This document shows, in pieces, positions 48,484 to 60,202 of a DNA stretch of 64,000 nt (positions are counted from its first letter, which is position 1; each line of letters begins with the position of its first letter). The DNA comes from Chromobacterium haemolyticum (GTDB lineage: Bacteria > Pseudomonadota > Gammaproteobacteria > Burkholderiales > Chromobacteriaceae). The translations under genes and the position numbers were made by a program. The DNA is taken from assembly GCF_002081825.1 (NCBI RefSeq), contig NZ_MUKU01000022.1, positions 16,349 to 80,348 of the forward strand. The letters are read 5' to 3'. The notes under the pieces were generated by a model that saw only the letters and a list, made by a program, of their open reading frames with translations, did not search any database and was not told the DNA's origin.

Positions 48484-49698
48484 TTACGTCCTTTGCAGCA
48501 GAAACTGCGACACGCCGATGCGTCCCGCATCGAAACCCGCTTCGCAGTAGCACAGGTAAAGCCGCCACAGCCGAATGAAGGCCTCGTCGAAACCCTGGCC
48601 GCGAATGGCGTCCAGTTGGGTCTCGAAAGCCTCGCGCCAGCGGCGCAGCGTTTCCGCGTAGTCCGCGCCGAAATCGAGGCGCTTGTGGCTGGTCAGCCCG
48701 CTTTGATGCGCCGCGCGCTCAAAACGCTCGCGGCTGGGAAGCATGCCGCCGGGGAAGATAAAGGCCTGGATGAAATCGGTGCTGGCGCGGTAGGCCTCGA
48801 AACGCGATTCATCAATGGTGATGCTTTGCGCCAGCGCTTGGCCGCCCGGCTTCAGGCAGCGGCGCAGGGTGTCGAAATAGCCGCGCCAGTAACGCTCGCC
48901 CACCGCCTCGAACATTTCGATCGACACGATGGCGTCGTATTGGCCGCTCAGATCGCGGTAGTCGCGGTGTTCCAGTGTGACCCGCGGCTCCTTGGCCAGG
49001 CGGCGGCGCGCGAAGCTCAGTTGCGCGTCCGAGATGGTGATCCCGTGCACGGAGACGCCGAGACGGGCTGCGTGTTCGGCGAAGCCCCCCCAGCCGCAGC
49101 CGATTTCCAGCACCCGCATGCCGGGGCGTAGTTGCAGCTGTTCGCAGATGCGTTGGTACTTGCGCGCCTGCGCTTGGGCCAAGGGCTGGCTGTAGTCGCC
49201 GTCGAACCATGCGCTGGAGTAAGTCCAGCTGGGGTCCAGCCACAGCTTGTAAAAATCGTTGCCGATATCGTAATGGGCATGGATGTTGCGGCGGCTGCCG
49301 CGGCGGCTGCCGCGGCGGCTGTTGACGCGCAGGAGATGGCGCAGCCTGTGCCACAAACGCGCGGCCCAACGGCCCAGCGCCCCCAATTGCAAGGCGTCTT
49401 CATTGCGCAGCATCAGTTGCAGCAGCCCTGTCAGGTCCTGGCAGTCCAACCAGCCGTCGCGGTAGGCCTCGGCAAAGCCGATGTCGCCGCCGGACAGGAT
49501 GCGGGCGCAGGCGCGCCAGTCCCGCAGCGTCAACTCCGCGCTGACGTGCGTTTGGGCCGCGCCAAACCATAAGGTCTCGCCATCTGGCGTGACCACTTTA
49601 AGGCTGCCGTGGCGCAATTGAGCCAGTATGGCGAGCAGCGCGCGCCCCGCCGCCGGAAACTTGGGGTGGGACAAGGAGAGGGGTTGGCTCGCGCTCAT
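48484..49698 (-). CDS. Cyclopropane-fatty-acid-synthase-like methyltransferase
   Basis: A protein of 404 aa from the ATG at 49698, overlapping the DUF1365 stop (ATGA). It has the CFA synthase core: HAHYDIGNDFYKLWLDPSWTYSSAWF, the SAM site VLEIGCGWGGFAEHAA, SIEMFEAVGERYW and FIFPGGMLPS. It methylates double bonds of membrane phospholipid acyl chains with S-adenosylmethionine. In this operon type (with the FAD oxidoreductase and DUF1365) homologues make methylated or furan fatty acids rather than plain cyclopropanes in some bacteria, so the exact product is open. A short SRRGSRRGSRR tract (12-bp DNA repeat near 49290-49320) is an odd local expansion. Confidence 0.9.
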   Translation of the reverse strand: MSASQPLSLSHPKFPAAGRALLAILAQLRHGSLKVVTPDGETLWFGAAQTHVSAELTLRDWRACARILSGGDIGFAEAYRDGWLDCQDLTGLLQLMLRNEDALQLGALGRWAARLWHRLRHLLRVNSRRGSRRGSRRNIHAHYDIGNDFYKLWLDPSWTYSSAWFDGDYSQPLAQAQARKYQRICEQLQLRPGMRVLEIGCGWGGFAEHAARLGVSVHGITISDAQLSFARRRLAKEPRVTLEHRDYRDLSGQYDAIVSIEMFEAVGERYWRGYFDTLRRCLKPGGQALAQSITIDESRFEAYRASTDFIQAFIFPGGMLPSRERFERAAHQSGLTSHKRLDFGADYAETLRRWREAFETQLDAIRGQGFDEAFIRLWRLYLCYCEAGFDAGRIGVSQFLLQRT

Positions 49699-50471
49699 GG
49701 TTTCAGCTCCTGGCCACGGCTGAGGGCGGTGGCGGGGGGATGGGGTTTGCGGGAAAAGGGTACGCGCTTTAGCCAAAGCTTCAGCGCCTGCCAGTGAATG
49801 CGGGCGATGACGCCCAGGGTGAGCAGAGGCTGGCGCAGCAAGGCGGCCGCCGCTGTGGCCGAGCTCAAGGCGCGCAAGCGGCCGGATATCGAGGTGTGAA
49901 GCAGAGCGCCGTTGGCGTCGTGATAATCGATCCGCGTCAGCGCGCGGCCCGCTTGTTCCACGAAGCGGAATCGATAATGGCCTTCCACTTGGCAAAACGG
50001 GGAGACATGCAGCAGTTTGCGGCAGACCAACTGGCTGGAGGCGCTAATGGGCCCCCCGTCGGTTTGGCTGAGCAGATAGCTATGCCTTTCGCCAAAGGTG
50101 TTGTTCACCTCGGTCAGCACGGCGATCAACTGGCCAGAGGCGTTGTGGCAGTGCCAGAAATTAACCGGATTGAAAACGTAGCCGAACACGCGCGGGAAGG
50201 TTTGCAGCCAGACCTCGCCGTCGCAGGGAAGGCCGGCTTCGTCCAGGCGCGCGCGTATCCAGGGCAATAGCGGCGAGCCGTCGCGCGGGCCGTAGTCGCG
50301 TGTGCGCAGCGACAGCGGCCGGCGGCAGTCCACGCCAAACCATGGCCCGCGCATGTTTTCCAGCGCGGACAGCTTGAGCCGCAAGCAAAACACCGGGTAG
50401 ACGAAGCGATTGGCGGCCGGGCGTAAGCGATGGTGCATCACGTGTCCGGTCAGCAGATAGGCTGTGCTCAT
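49695..50471 (-). CDS. DUF1365 protein
   Basis: A protein of 258 aa. YLLTGHVMHHRLRPAANRFV, DYGPRDGSPL, FPRVFGYVFNPVNFWHC, EVNNTFGERHSYLL and the HVSPFC block are the conserved DUF1365 segments. Function is not established biochemically; it nearly always sits between an FAD-dependent oxidoreductase and a CFA-synthase-like gene and probably acts on the same fatty acids. ATGA overlaps on both sides. Confidence 0.9.
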   Translation of the reverse strand: MSTAYLLTGHVMHHRLRPAANRFVYPVFCLRLKLSALENMRGPWFGVDCRRPLSLRTRDYGPRDGSPLLPWIRARLDEAGLPCDGEVWLQTFPRVFGYVFNPVNFWHCHNASGQLIAVLTEVNNTFGERHSYLLSQTDGGPISASSQLVCRKLLHVSPFCQVEGHYRFRFVEQAGRALTRIDYHDANGALLHTSISGRLRALSSATAAAALLRQPLLTLGVIARIHWQALKLWLKRVPFSRKPHPPATALSRGQELKP

Positions 50472-51751
50472 GTCGGCAGCCTCGCCCAGGCGGGTGCCAG
50501 GCCAAAATCCTGTGCCACGCGCAAAGCCGATTTCAGGCCATCCTCATGAAAGCCGTAGCCAGTCCAGGCGCCAGTGAACCAGCAGCCGCGTCGCCCCTGG
50601 ATTTCGGATAGCGCTTTTTGCGCGGCGATGGCGGCGTTGTCCAACAGCGGGTGTTCGTAATGGTAGCGGCCCAGCACCTTGGCCGGATCCGGCTCTTGTG
50701 TTGGATTAAGCGTGACCATCACCGGGGTGTCCACCGGCAGCGGCTGTAATCGGTTCAACAGATAGCTCACGCCCACGGCGCGTCCATCGTCTTTCCCGTC
50801 GGCCAAGAAGTTCCAGGCCGCCCAGGCGCGAGGGCTGCGCGGCAGCAAGGAGACATCGGAGTGCAGCACGGCCTCATTGGCTTGGTAGCGCACCGCGGAT
50901 AGCAGCGACCGTTCGCGCTCGTCGGCATCGGCCAGCAGCGCCAGCGTTTGAGGGGCGTGGGTGGCGAATACCACGCTGTCGAAGCATGCCTCGCCATGCG
51001 CGGTCTGCACGCGCACTCGGCCATTTTCCCGACTGACGCGCAGTACCGGGGTGGACAGCCGAATATCATTCAAGCCGGCCGCGATTTTTTCCACATACTG
51101 GCGCGCGCCATCTCGCACCGTCCGCCACTGAGGCCGGTCGCTCAACTGCAAGAGGCCGTGATTGAGGCTGAAACGCAGAAAGGTTTCCGCGGGGAAAGAC
51201 AGGATATCGCGGCAGGGGCTGGACCAGATGGCCGCGGCCATCGGCAGCAGATAGTGATCGCGGAAGCGTGCGCCATAGCGGTCCGTTTCAAGCAACTGGC
51301 CCAACGTGAGCGGTGATTCGACGGCCCGTTTCAGGTTGCGCGGCGCGGCGCGGTTGAACCGGACAATGTCGGCCAGCATGCCCCAAAATCCAGGCGACAA
51401 CAGATTGCGGCGTTGGGCGAACACCGTGTCCAGATTACTGCCCGCCCATTCCAGCTTGCCTTGGTCCAGTGAAACGCTGAATGACATGTCGCTGGGGTGG
51501 CTGACGATGCCCAGCTCGGCAAACAGCGCGATCAGCTTAGGGTAGGTGCGATCGTTGTACACCAGAAAGCCCGTGTCCACGGCAAAGCGGACGCCACCTA
51601 CCGTGATGTCCACGGTATGGGCGTGGCCTCCCAGGTAATCGCCAGCCTCGAATAGGGTGATGTTGTGACCGCGGGCCAAAAAGTGCGCGCAGGCCAAACC
51701 GGAGATGCCGGCGCCAATGACGGCGATGTGTTGTCGCTGCTGAGTATTCAC
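50468..51751 (-). CDS. FAD/NAD(P)-dependent amine-oxidase-like oxidoreductase
   Basis: A protein of 427 aa. An N-terminal Rossmann FAD motif (IAVIGAGISGLACAHFLARG, then ITLFEAGDYLGGHAHT) and a C-terminal FAD-contacting region (WFTGAWTGYGFHEDGLKSAL) make it a flavin amine-oxidase/desaturase fold protein. The usual role inferred in this cluster is desaturation or oxidation of a membrane fatty acid before or after methylation. First gene of the operon, 120 bp from the divergent TetR gene, which probably represses it. Confidence 0.9.
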   Translation of the reverse strand: MNTQQRQHIAVIGAGISGLACAHFLARGHNITLFEAGDYLGGHAHTVDITVGGVRFAVDTGFLVYNDRTYPKLIALFAELGIVSHPSDMSFSVSLDQGKLEWAGSNLDTVFAQRRNLLSPGFWGMLADIVRFNRAAPRNLKRAVESPLTLGQLLETDRYGARFRDHYLLPMAAAIWSSPCRDILSFPAETFLRFSLNHGLLQLSDRPQWRTVRDGARQYVEKIAAGLNDIRLSTPVLRVSRENGRVRVQTAHGEACFDSVVFATHAPQTLALLADADERERSLLSAVRYQANEAVLHSDVSLLPRSPRAWAAWNFLADGKDDGRAVGVSYLLNRLQPLPVDTPVMVTLNPTQEPDPAKVLGRYHYEHPLLDNAAIAAQKALSEIQGRRGCWFTGAWTGYGFHEDGLKSALRVAQDFGLAPAWARLPT

Positions 51752-51846
51752 CGATGCGTCCTATGGGCGTATGGGTTGAGCGGGTTAACTTGGCAGCCGC
51801 TGGGCGGTGCTTTATATTCAGGATATAACCGGTTTGGAAAAAATGC

Positions 51847-51873
51847 TACCAATCAGTAAAAGGTGTTACCAAT
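51847..51873. promoter_or_regulatory. Direct-repeat candidate operator at the tetR start
   Basis: TACCAAT occurs at 51847-51853 and 51867-51873, exactly 20 bp apart (two helical turns). The second copy overlaps the tetR start codon and forms part of TACC-AATG-GGTA. AT-rich promoter-like sequence (TTTATATTCAGGATATAACC) precedes it. Candidate autoregulatory site; inferred. Confidence 0.4.
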
Positions 51874-52507
51874 GGGTATTTTAGGCAGGCTCAGCTTCAA
51901 AGATCAGGCTTTCAAGCTGCGCGAACAGGCGGTGTTGGACGCGACGACGCGCATGCTGGCGAGCAAGGGCTTCGACCTGATGACCATGGACGATGTGGCA
52001 AACGAAGCGGGCATTTCCAAACCCAGCCTGTACAAGCATTTCAAATCCAAGGATGAACTGGCCACCGAGGTGATGATCCGTTTACTGGACGATGCTCTGC
52101 ACTATTTGGCGCAACAAGACGCAAGGCTGAGCCCGCTGGCCCGCCTGCGTGATCTCTTGGCCTGGGCGTTAAGGGTTCGGCTTGCTGGCGGGTTGCCTTT
52201 CTTGCCGTCAGCCAGCCCGCAAGTACGCGGCATGTTGACGCGCAGCATGACTTACGTTGGCCGGGTCATTAAGTTGCATAAGACCTTGCAAGGCATTGTT
52301 GAGCAGGCCAAGAAGCAAGGCGAACTGAAGGCGGAGATGCCAACGGATGTGATTCTTTTCAGCTACTACTCTCGAACCTGTGATCCCGCGGTGGAGTATC
52401 TGCGCGTGTATGGGAAATACCAAGATGAAGACATCATCACGCACATGCTGCAGGTGTGTTTTGAAGGGATGTCCGCTGGCGCCGGGGCGGCGCAATCGAA
52501 CTCTTGA
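51872..52507 (+). CDS. TetR-family transcriptional regulator
   Basis: A protein of 211 aa from the ATG at 51872 with AAGGTG upstream. The N-terminal helix-turn-helix is classical: AVLDATTRMLASKGFDLMTM, DDVANEAGISKPSLYKHFKS. The ligand domain is helical and not classifiable. Divergent from the FAD-oxidoreductase/photolyase operon, which it most likely controls. In many other bacteria this operon is under LitR (MerR family) or a sigma-E/ChrR pair instead. Confidence 0.9.
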   Translation: MGILGRLSFKDQAFKLREQAVLDATTRMLASKGFDLMTMDDVANEAGISKPSLYKHFKSKDELATEVMIRLLDDALHYLAQQDARLSPLARLRDLLAWALRVRLAGGLPFLPSASPQVRGMLTRSMTYVGRVIKLHKTLQGIVEQAKKQGELKAEMPTDVILFSYYSRTCDPAVEYLRVYGKYQDEDIITHMLQVCFEGMSAGAGAAQSNS

Positions 52508-52716
52508 AGCATGGTGTCTATACGCCGATTCATAACTGCGCATGGTTTGGCGGGATTGTGTGGAATGTAATGATGCAAGAGGAGCATGTGTTTGCGCAGC
52601 CATTCGATGGCGCCGCGCATGCCAATGCGTGGGGCATGCCCTTCATGAAAGCGGTGAAGTCCATTTATGAACCGGGAATGATTGCCGAAGGGCTTAAAAA
52701 GGCCGGCAGTCGTTAA
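52504..52716 (+). pseudogene. Possible gene remnant or small unknown protein
   Basis: A 70-codon frame from a TTG overlapping the TetR stop. Codon use looks coding (AHANAWGMPFMKAVKSIYEP), but the start is weak and I recognise no family. It may be the 3' end of a lost gene or a short real one. Followed by a GC-rich inverted repeat at about 52758-52787 that could be a terminator for convergent genes but lacks a T run. Confidence 0.3.
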
Positions 52717-52792
52717 GGCGGCCGCGTTTGCGCGGCGCCGGTTCTTGACGTACAGCGCCCCAAGGAACACGGGCGCTTCTTGGGGCCTCAGC

Positions 52793-53101
52793 CTACACCA
52801 AGTGGTTAATGCAACTTAAGCCCTGACACAGGCGTTGCAGCACCGGCTCCAACAGCGCCGCGGCGTCCTCGCTGCTCAACAGCAAGGGTTCGTCTCGGCG
52901 TTGCAGCAGAGTCAGGATGGCTTGCAGACTGATATGGGCTGCGCGGATGTCGATCAAGCCTTGCATCAGGCGGGCGTCCATCTCTGCGCATTGCTGGGCC
53001 AATTGCTGGCCCAAGTGTGGCAATGTGGCCTGATCCTGGGTGTCGAACAGCTTCTGGTTCAACAGCTTTAATTGCTCCATGGCGGGCAAGGCAGTATTCA
53101 T
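52793..53101 (-). CDS. Small helical protein (DUF1484-like)
   Basis: A protein of 102 aa, almost all amphipathic helix (MEQLKLLNQKLFDTQDQATL, AHISLQAILTLLQRRDEPLL). Size and composition fit the DUF1484-type proteins seen in Burkholderiales and Chromobacterium, but I am not certain. It starts 31 bp after the OprB-like porin stop and may be the last gene of the bgl operon. Function unknown. Confidence 0.55.
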   Translation of the reverse strand: MNTALPAMEQLKLLNQKLFDTQDQATLPHLGQQLAQQCAEMDARLMQGLIDIRAAHISLQAILTLLQRRDEPLLLSSEDAAALLEPVLQRLCQGLSCINHLV

Positions 53102-53132
53102 CGCGGTATTCCCTTGGCTTGACCAACTTGAA

Positions 53133-54530
53133 TTAGAAGTTGATAGCGGTTTTTAGGCCCACTACCCAGGCGTCGGAAGTTTGGGCAATGCCGCCGGGGC
53201 GTCCCCAATATTGGATCAGGGGCTGTATCTCCAGCCACGGGGTTGCTTTGAAGCGGTAATACAATTCGGCATTCACGGAAGACTCCGGCAGCGGCGCGTA
53301 ACGAGGATCGCTGTAGTCCTCGGCTTCGTTTTGCTGGTTCAGGAAGTTTTGGCCACGGCGAAAATTGGCGCTGCCTTGCATTTTGGCTACGCCTAGCGCC
53401 AGCCAGTCGTTTGGCCGAGCGTCGAAGGGGCCGCGATAACGCAATGCCAGAGAGCTGGAATAACGCGACTTATTGCTGCGCTGGTCCGCCAAGCCCAGGC
53501 TCCAGGACATACTTAGGCCACGATTAACGTTATCGGCATGGCGGGTCAGCTGTTGGTTGAAGCCGGTATACAAGAACCACGTGTTGCGGTACTGGCGATA
53601 GCCCGCTGGATCAACGGGGCCGGGGCTGCCGGACTGACCAAGATAGAGGTCGGTTTGCTTGGCATTGGTGTACAGCAGACCCAGGCTGTAAATGCCCGGC
53701 AGCCCGAAGCGCCGGGTGCGCCACTCGGCTTCCAGCGGCAGCAGAATGCCCCGGTTGCCGTCGGTGGATACGCTCCAGGCGTGGCTGCGCGACGGCGCTT
53801 GCGGGTTTTGCTCCAGCAGGCCGGTCAAGAGGGTTAGCTCCGGCGTGAGCCGATACTGCACAGTGCTGCCCCAGTAATGAACATTCCAGTTATACCAGGT
53901 GCCTGAGTCCGCCGATTTGCCGCCGCACAGGCTAAGCATCTGGAAGTCGCAGGGAATGATCTGGTCAAAGTCTTGCACCTTGTTCATCAGCCCAATCCGC
54001 CACTGCAACTTGCCGTCGAGAAAGCTTCTCCTGAAATTCAGCCAGCCCAGCCGGGTAATGGATTGGCCGCCCCAGCTTTCCTGCGCCAGGTCGTTGAAGC
54101 CGACGCGGGTATCTTGCAGCCGCGTGCTAGTCAGGTTGTTGTCATGGTTGCGGTTGACGATATTGCCCTCAATCGCGGCATCGGGAATGCCAGTCAGCAT
54201 TTCCAGGTTTTGGGTGAAGGTCAGGGAAAACTGGTCGATGTATTCGGCTTTCTTGTCCGTGTTGTAACCGCCTTTGGCGTTGTAGGCGGTTTGGCTGATA
54301 TGGGCCAATTGGTACTCAAAGCCAAAGGCCTGCAAGGCCTGGCGCAGTCCAAGGCGGCGGCTGAGCAAGTCGCCGGCCTGCGATTCGAAGCCTAGCACCG
54401 TGCCATTCCATGCGGGGATGTCATCGCGGCCGCTATCGGCTTGCGCGATGGCCGGGCTTAGCAAAACGCCCAAGGTCAGGCCCAAGGCCAGCAGGAAGGG
54501 ACGCGGGTTGGTAGAGAACAGGGTAGGCAT
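53133..54530 (-). CDS. OprB-family carbohydrate-selective porin
   Basis: A protein of 465 aa with a signal peptide (LALGLTLGVLLSPAIAQA) and a beta-barrel of alternating strands ending in Phe (VGLKTAINF). Motifs GLRQALQAFGFEYQLAHI, RLGWLNFRRSFLDGKLQWRIG and the C-terminal YYRFKATPWLEIQPLIQY are OprB-like. In the outer membrane it should admit glucose or beta-glucosides. It follows the 6-phospho-beta-glucosidase gene by 122 bp in the bgl operon, the role BglH plays in enterics. A GC hairpin (GGCCTG / CAGGCC) lies in the gap. Confidence 0.88.
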   Translation of the reverse strand: MPTLFSTNPRPFLLALGLTLGVLLSPAIAQADSGRDDIPAWNGTVLGFESQAGDLLSRRLGLRQALQAFGFEYQLAHISQTAYNAKGGYNTDKKAEYIDQFSLTFTQNLEMLTGIPDAAIEGNIVNRNHDNNLTSTRLQDTRVGFNDLAQESWGGQSITRLGWLNFRRSFLDGKLQWRIGLMNKVQDFDQIIPCDFQMLSLCGGKSADSGTWYNWNVHYWGSTVQYRLTPELTLLTGLLEQNPQAPSRSHAWSVSTDGNRGILLPLEAEWRTRRFGLPGIYSLGLLYTNAKQTDLYLGQSGSPGPVDPAGYRQYRNTWFLYTGFNQQLTRHADNVNRGLSMSWSLGLADQRSNKSRYSSSLALRYRGPFDARPNDWLALGVAKMQGSANFRRGQNFLNQQNEAEDYSDPRYAPLPESSVNAELYYRFKATPWLEIQPLIQYWGRPGGIAQTSDAWVVGLKTAINF

Positions 54531-54652
54531 GTTTGTCTCCTGATGCTTCCGGCGTCGGCATAGGCGCAGGCAAAACTAGCCCCTGGCCTATGGCAGCGCC
54601 TGTTGTGGGTTTGGCCTGCCGCTGACAGGCCTAGGGATTCTTGCTGTGGGGT

Positions 54653-56053
<1,401 letters not shown>

Positions 56054-56072
56054 TCATCTCCTGATACTGTGG

Positions 56073-58048
<1,976 letters not shown>

Positions 58049-58095
58049 TGTTGATGCCTTGGCTGGTCAAACCGGCCTATGAATAAAGATCAGGC

Positions 58096-58914
58096 TTATA
58101 GACGGCTGATATGGATGGCGAGGAACATCATCTCGTCCAACCCAAGCTCCTTCTGGTACTGCTCCCAAATAAAGCCGCCAACGCTTTCCGCGCTGCGCCA
58201 TGCCTGCGGATAGCTTGCCTTCACCGCCGCATGCAAAGCGGGGTCTCCCGCGGGTAATTGCTGCTGCGACAACACGCGTTGCGCAAAAAACTTTAGGTGA
58301 GCAATGAAGCGGTGGTAGTTCAACGCTTGCTCGTCAAGTGGATGCCCTTGCTGGTAGGTGACGATCCGCAGAACCTGTTGCATCAACTGGGTAATGGCTT
58401 GCATTTCAGAGGCTTCGCCATTCAATTGGGCATTCGCCAAATGCCAGGCAATGAAACCCGCCTCATCCTCTGGCAGGCTCAGCCCCAGCCGCTGTTGGAT
58501 CAGCGTCAGCGCTTGCAGGCCAATGGCGAATTCTCTCGGGTAGAGCCTGCGCATTTCCCATTGCAGCGCATTGTGGAGGGTAATGCCCTGGCGCTGGCGT
58601 TCAATCGCGAAATGGCAGTGATCCAGCAGCGCCAGATAAACCTCCTCGGGCAGTCTGCCCAATTGTTTTTTCGCCAGCTTGAGGATGTCGGCGCAGACTG
58701 CCATCACCTCCGCGGGAATGCCGCTCAAGACCTCGCTCAAGCGGGAAGTGAGTTCATGGTTTTGCAAGGCGAAGAGTTTTTCGATCCGGGCCGGGTCCAG
58801 CGCGTCTCCCGGGCGCTTTTGGAACCCCAGGCCGCAACCCATGGCCACCAGCTCATGCTGGTGTTCATCCAACACGAGGGCAGCATTGTTATTCAAGATT
58901 TTGCTGATTTTCAT
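58096..58914 (-). CDS. bglG: BglG-family transcriptional antiterminator
   Basis: A protein of 272 aa from the ATG at 58914. The N-terminal RNA-binding domain (MKISKILNNNAALVLDE) is followed by two PTS regulation domains with conserved His (DHCHFAIER, LALTLIQQRLG region; then HRFIAHLKFFAQRVL, FLAIHISRL). When unphosphorylated it dimerises and binds RAT RNA, preventing the terminators before its own gene and before bglF. The frame extends further upstream but crosses the RAT/terminator, so the ATG at 58914 is correct. Confidence 0.95.
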   Translation of the reverse strand: MKISKILNNNAALVLDEHQHELVAMGCGLGFQKRPGDALDPARIEKLFALQNHELTSRLSEVLSGIPAEVMAVCADILKLAKKQLGRLPEEVYLALLDHCHFAIERQRQGITLHNALQWEMRRLYPREFAIGLQALTLIQQRLGLSLPEDEAGFIAWHLANAQLNGEASEMQAITQLMQQVLRIVTYQQGHPLDEQALNYHRFIAHLKFFAQRVLSQQQLPAGDPALHAAVKASYPQAWRSAESVGGFIWEQYQKELGLDEMMFLAIHISRL

Positions 58915-58932
58915 AGCGCACACCCTGAAAAC

Positions 58933-58974
58933 AAAAAAACCTGACGGCTTGGCCTCAGCCAAGTCATCAGGTTT
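58933..58974 (-). terminator. Leader terminator before bglG
   Basis: ACCTGA(C/T)G(G/A)CTTGG arms pair around a 6-nt loop and end in seven T on the minus strand, 20 bp before the bglG start. It overlaps the RAT at 58970. Confidence 0.9.
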
Positions 58975-58998
58975 TGCCTGCTTGCGCAGTAACAATCC
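58970..58998 (-). promoter_or_regulatory. BglG antiterminator site (RAT), leader copy
   Basis: Minus strand GGATTGTTACTG, then GCAGGCAAAACC: a near-perfect RAT. The bgl promoter should lie upstream in the AT-rich stretch 59040-59110, but no single -35/-10 pair is convincing. Confidence 0.92.
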
Positions 58999-59203
58999 TT
59001 GAGCACAAACATCTGGTTTGACGACGCAGGAGCAAAGCCACCGCTTCGATCCACTGCGTTGCCAACGGATGAAACCATAGGGCAGTAAAAAATACAACTT
59101 AATTTGTTAAAAATAGATCGCTTCGAAATTGGCGGGTACGGACGCCGGGCAGGAGGGGCCATTGGGGTTGGTTTTGCTGCAGTGGCGAAAAAGTGGGAAG
59201 GCG

Positions 59204-59473
59204 TCATTGCGGTCTCCAAGTCAGCGTTGGAAACCTGCCGTTCGGCGGGCAGGGAACGGCGTCGGGGCAAAGGCTTTGCAACTGGCTGGCGCAATCGTCC
59301 AGCACCGCGGAGGCGGCACAGGCCAGATGCTGCAAACGGGGCTGATGTGTCTGTGCGGCGTGGGATTGGAAAGCGTCAAGCGCGTGACGCAGGGTGGCGA
59401 GGCAGTTCAAGGCCAGGGCGCAGGCGGCCAGGGTTGAGGGTGGCGGGGGTGCAGGACTGCGGAAGGGAGTCAT
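59204..59473 (-). CDS. Hypothetical small protein
   Basis: An 89-aa frame with AGAGG six bases before the ATG. Helical, rich in Ala, Leu, His and Cys (ALALNCLATLRHALDAFQSH, HLACAASAVLDDCASQLQSL), with Pro-rich ends. No family recognised. Divergent from the XRE regulator; the pair could be functionally linked. It may also be a chance frame, since high GC gives many. Confidence 0.45.
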   Translation of the reverse strand: MTPFRSPAPPPPSTLAACALALNCLATLRHALDAFQSHAAQTHQPRLQHLACAASAVLDDCASQLQSLCPDAVPCPPNGRFPTLTWRPQ

Positions 59474-59558
59474 TGCATGCCTCTTTGTGAGTTTTAGGTT
59501 TACTTTTTAATGAATTCTACTCTGTACGTAGTTATTGTAAACAGTGTGCGTTGATTAA

Positions 59559-59918
59559 ATGAGGAGAAAGTACACGCAGAGTAGAAAAGTGGACACGAAA
59601 ATCAAGATTGGTAGGCAAGTTCAGATTTTGCGAAAGCGCAAAGGTCTGTCCCAAGATGCTTTGGCTGAGATGGTGGGCATTGACGCCAAGTCGCTGAGCC
59701 GCATAGAGCGTGGCGCGCATTACCCCGCCATTGAGACGCTAGAGCGGTTGGCCAATGCTATGAAGCTGGAACTGAAGGATTTCTTCGATTTCGACGGCCG
59801 CCCCTCCGTGGAGGAGATGCGAAGTCAGATTATGCGTAGCGCGCAAGCTGCTGGCGCTGACGAGGTGGAACGCATGGCTGCTGCGTTGCATTCCATTTTT
59901 TCATCAGGCGAAAAATAA
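59559..59918 (+). CDS. XRE-family helix-turn-helix regulator
   Basis: A protein of 119 aa with a Cro/C1-type DNA-binding domain at about 13-72 (IGRQVQILRKRKGLSQDALA, VGIDAKSLSRIERGAHYPAIETLERLANAM, LKDFFDF) and a short helical C-terminal tail that could dimerise. It stands just before the VgrG gene and is probably either its regulator or a leftover of an integrated element. Confidence 0.85.
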   Translation: MRRKYTQSRKVDTKIKIGRQVQILRKRKGLSQDALAEMVGIDAKSLSRIERGAHYPAIETLERLANAMKLELKDFFDFDGRPSVEEMRSQIMRSAQAAGADEVERMAAALHSIFSSGEK

Positions 59919-60165
59919 TCCTTCAAGGTGAAGGCCTAGTCCTTGAGCCATGGTTATACCCTCGTTACGGCACGAAAGCGTACGCTCAACCAAGCTGAAG
60001 ATCGTTGCGCAAAATGCAATTTGTCCAGGTTTGGGATGTGCAAGGCCAAACCAATACTAAAGACGGTCCTGTACTTTGGTCCAGGTTTACCGGACGTAAG
60101 ACCAAGCTAGCTTGTTGAGGCTTGCATAACATCATAAGCTTCCTGCCCTGATTGAGTTCAATGGC
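59919..60165 (+). other. Gene-free leader between XRE regulator and vgrG
   Basis: About 250 bp. A 34-codon frame (ATG at 60012, MQFVQVWDVQGQ...) has no clear ribosome binding site and no recognised relatives; it may be the tail of a deleted gene. No promoter could be fixed by eye. Confidence 0.35.
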
Positions 60166-60193
60166 ATACCCTCTCTCGAGGGTATTTTTATTT
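60166..60193 (+). terminator. Intrinsic terminator immediately before vgrG
   Basis: ATACCCT / AGGGTAT, a perfect 7-bp stem with a 6-nt loop followed by TTTTTATTT. It ends only about 10-18 bp before the vgrG start and runs into its GGGAG ribosome binding site. Confidence 0.75.
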
Positions 60194-60202
60194 GGGAGTC
60201 TG

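Noticed and set aside
49286..49325. Tandem 12-bp repeat that could suggest a minisatellite or array
   Set aside because: Only about two and a half units, in frame inside the cfa-like gene (SRRGSRRGSRR). A local codon expansion, not a separate element.
52758..52790. Bidirectional terminator between the 52.5-kb frame and the DUF1484-like gene
   Set aside because: A GCCCCAAG / CTTGGGGC stem exists, but neither side has a T run, so it is not called as an intrinsic terminator.
54570..54630. Third RAT-like hairpin between bglA and the porin gene
   Set aside because: There is a GGCCTG / CAGGCC stem followed by CAAACC, but the conserved GGATTGTTACTG half of a RAT and an overlapping T-run terminator are missing.
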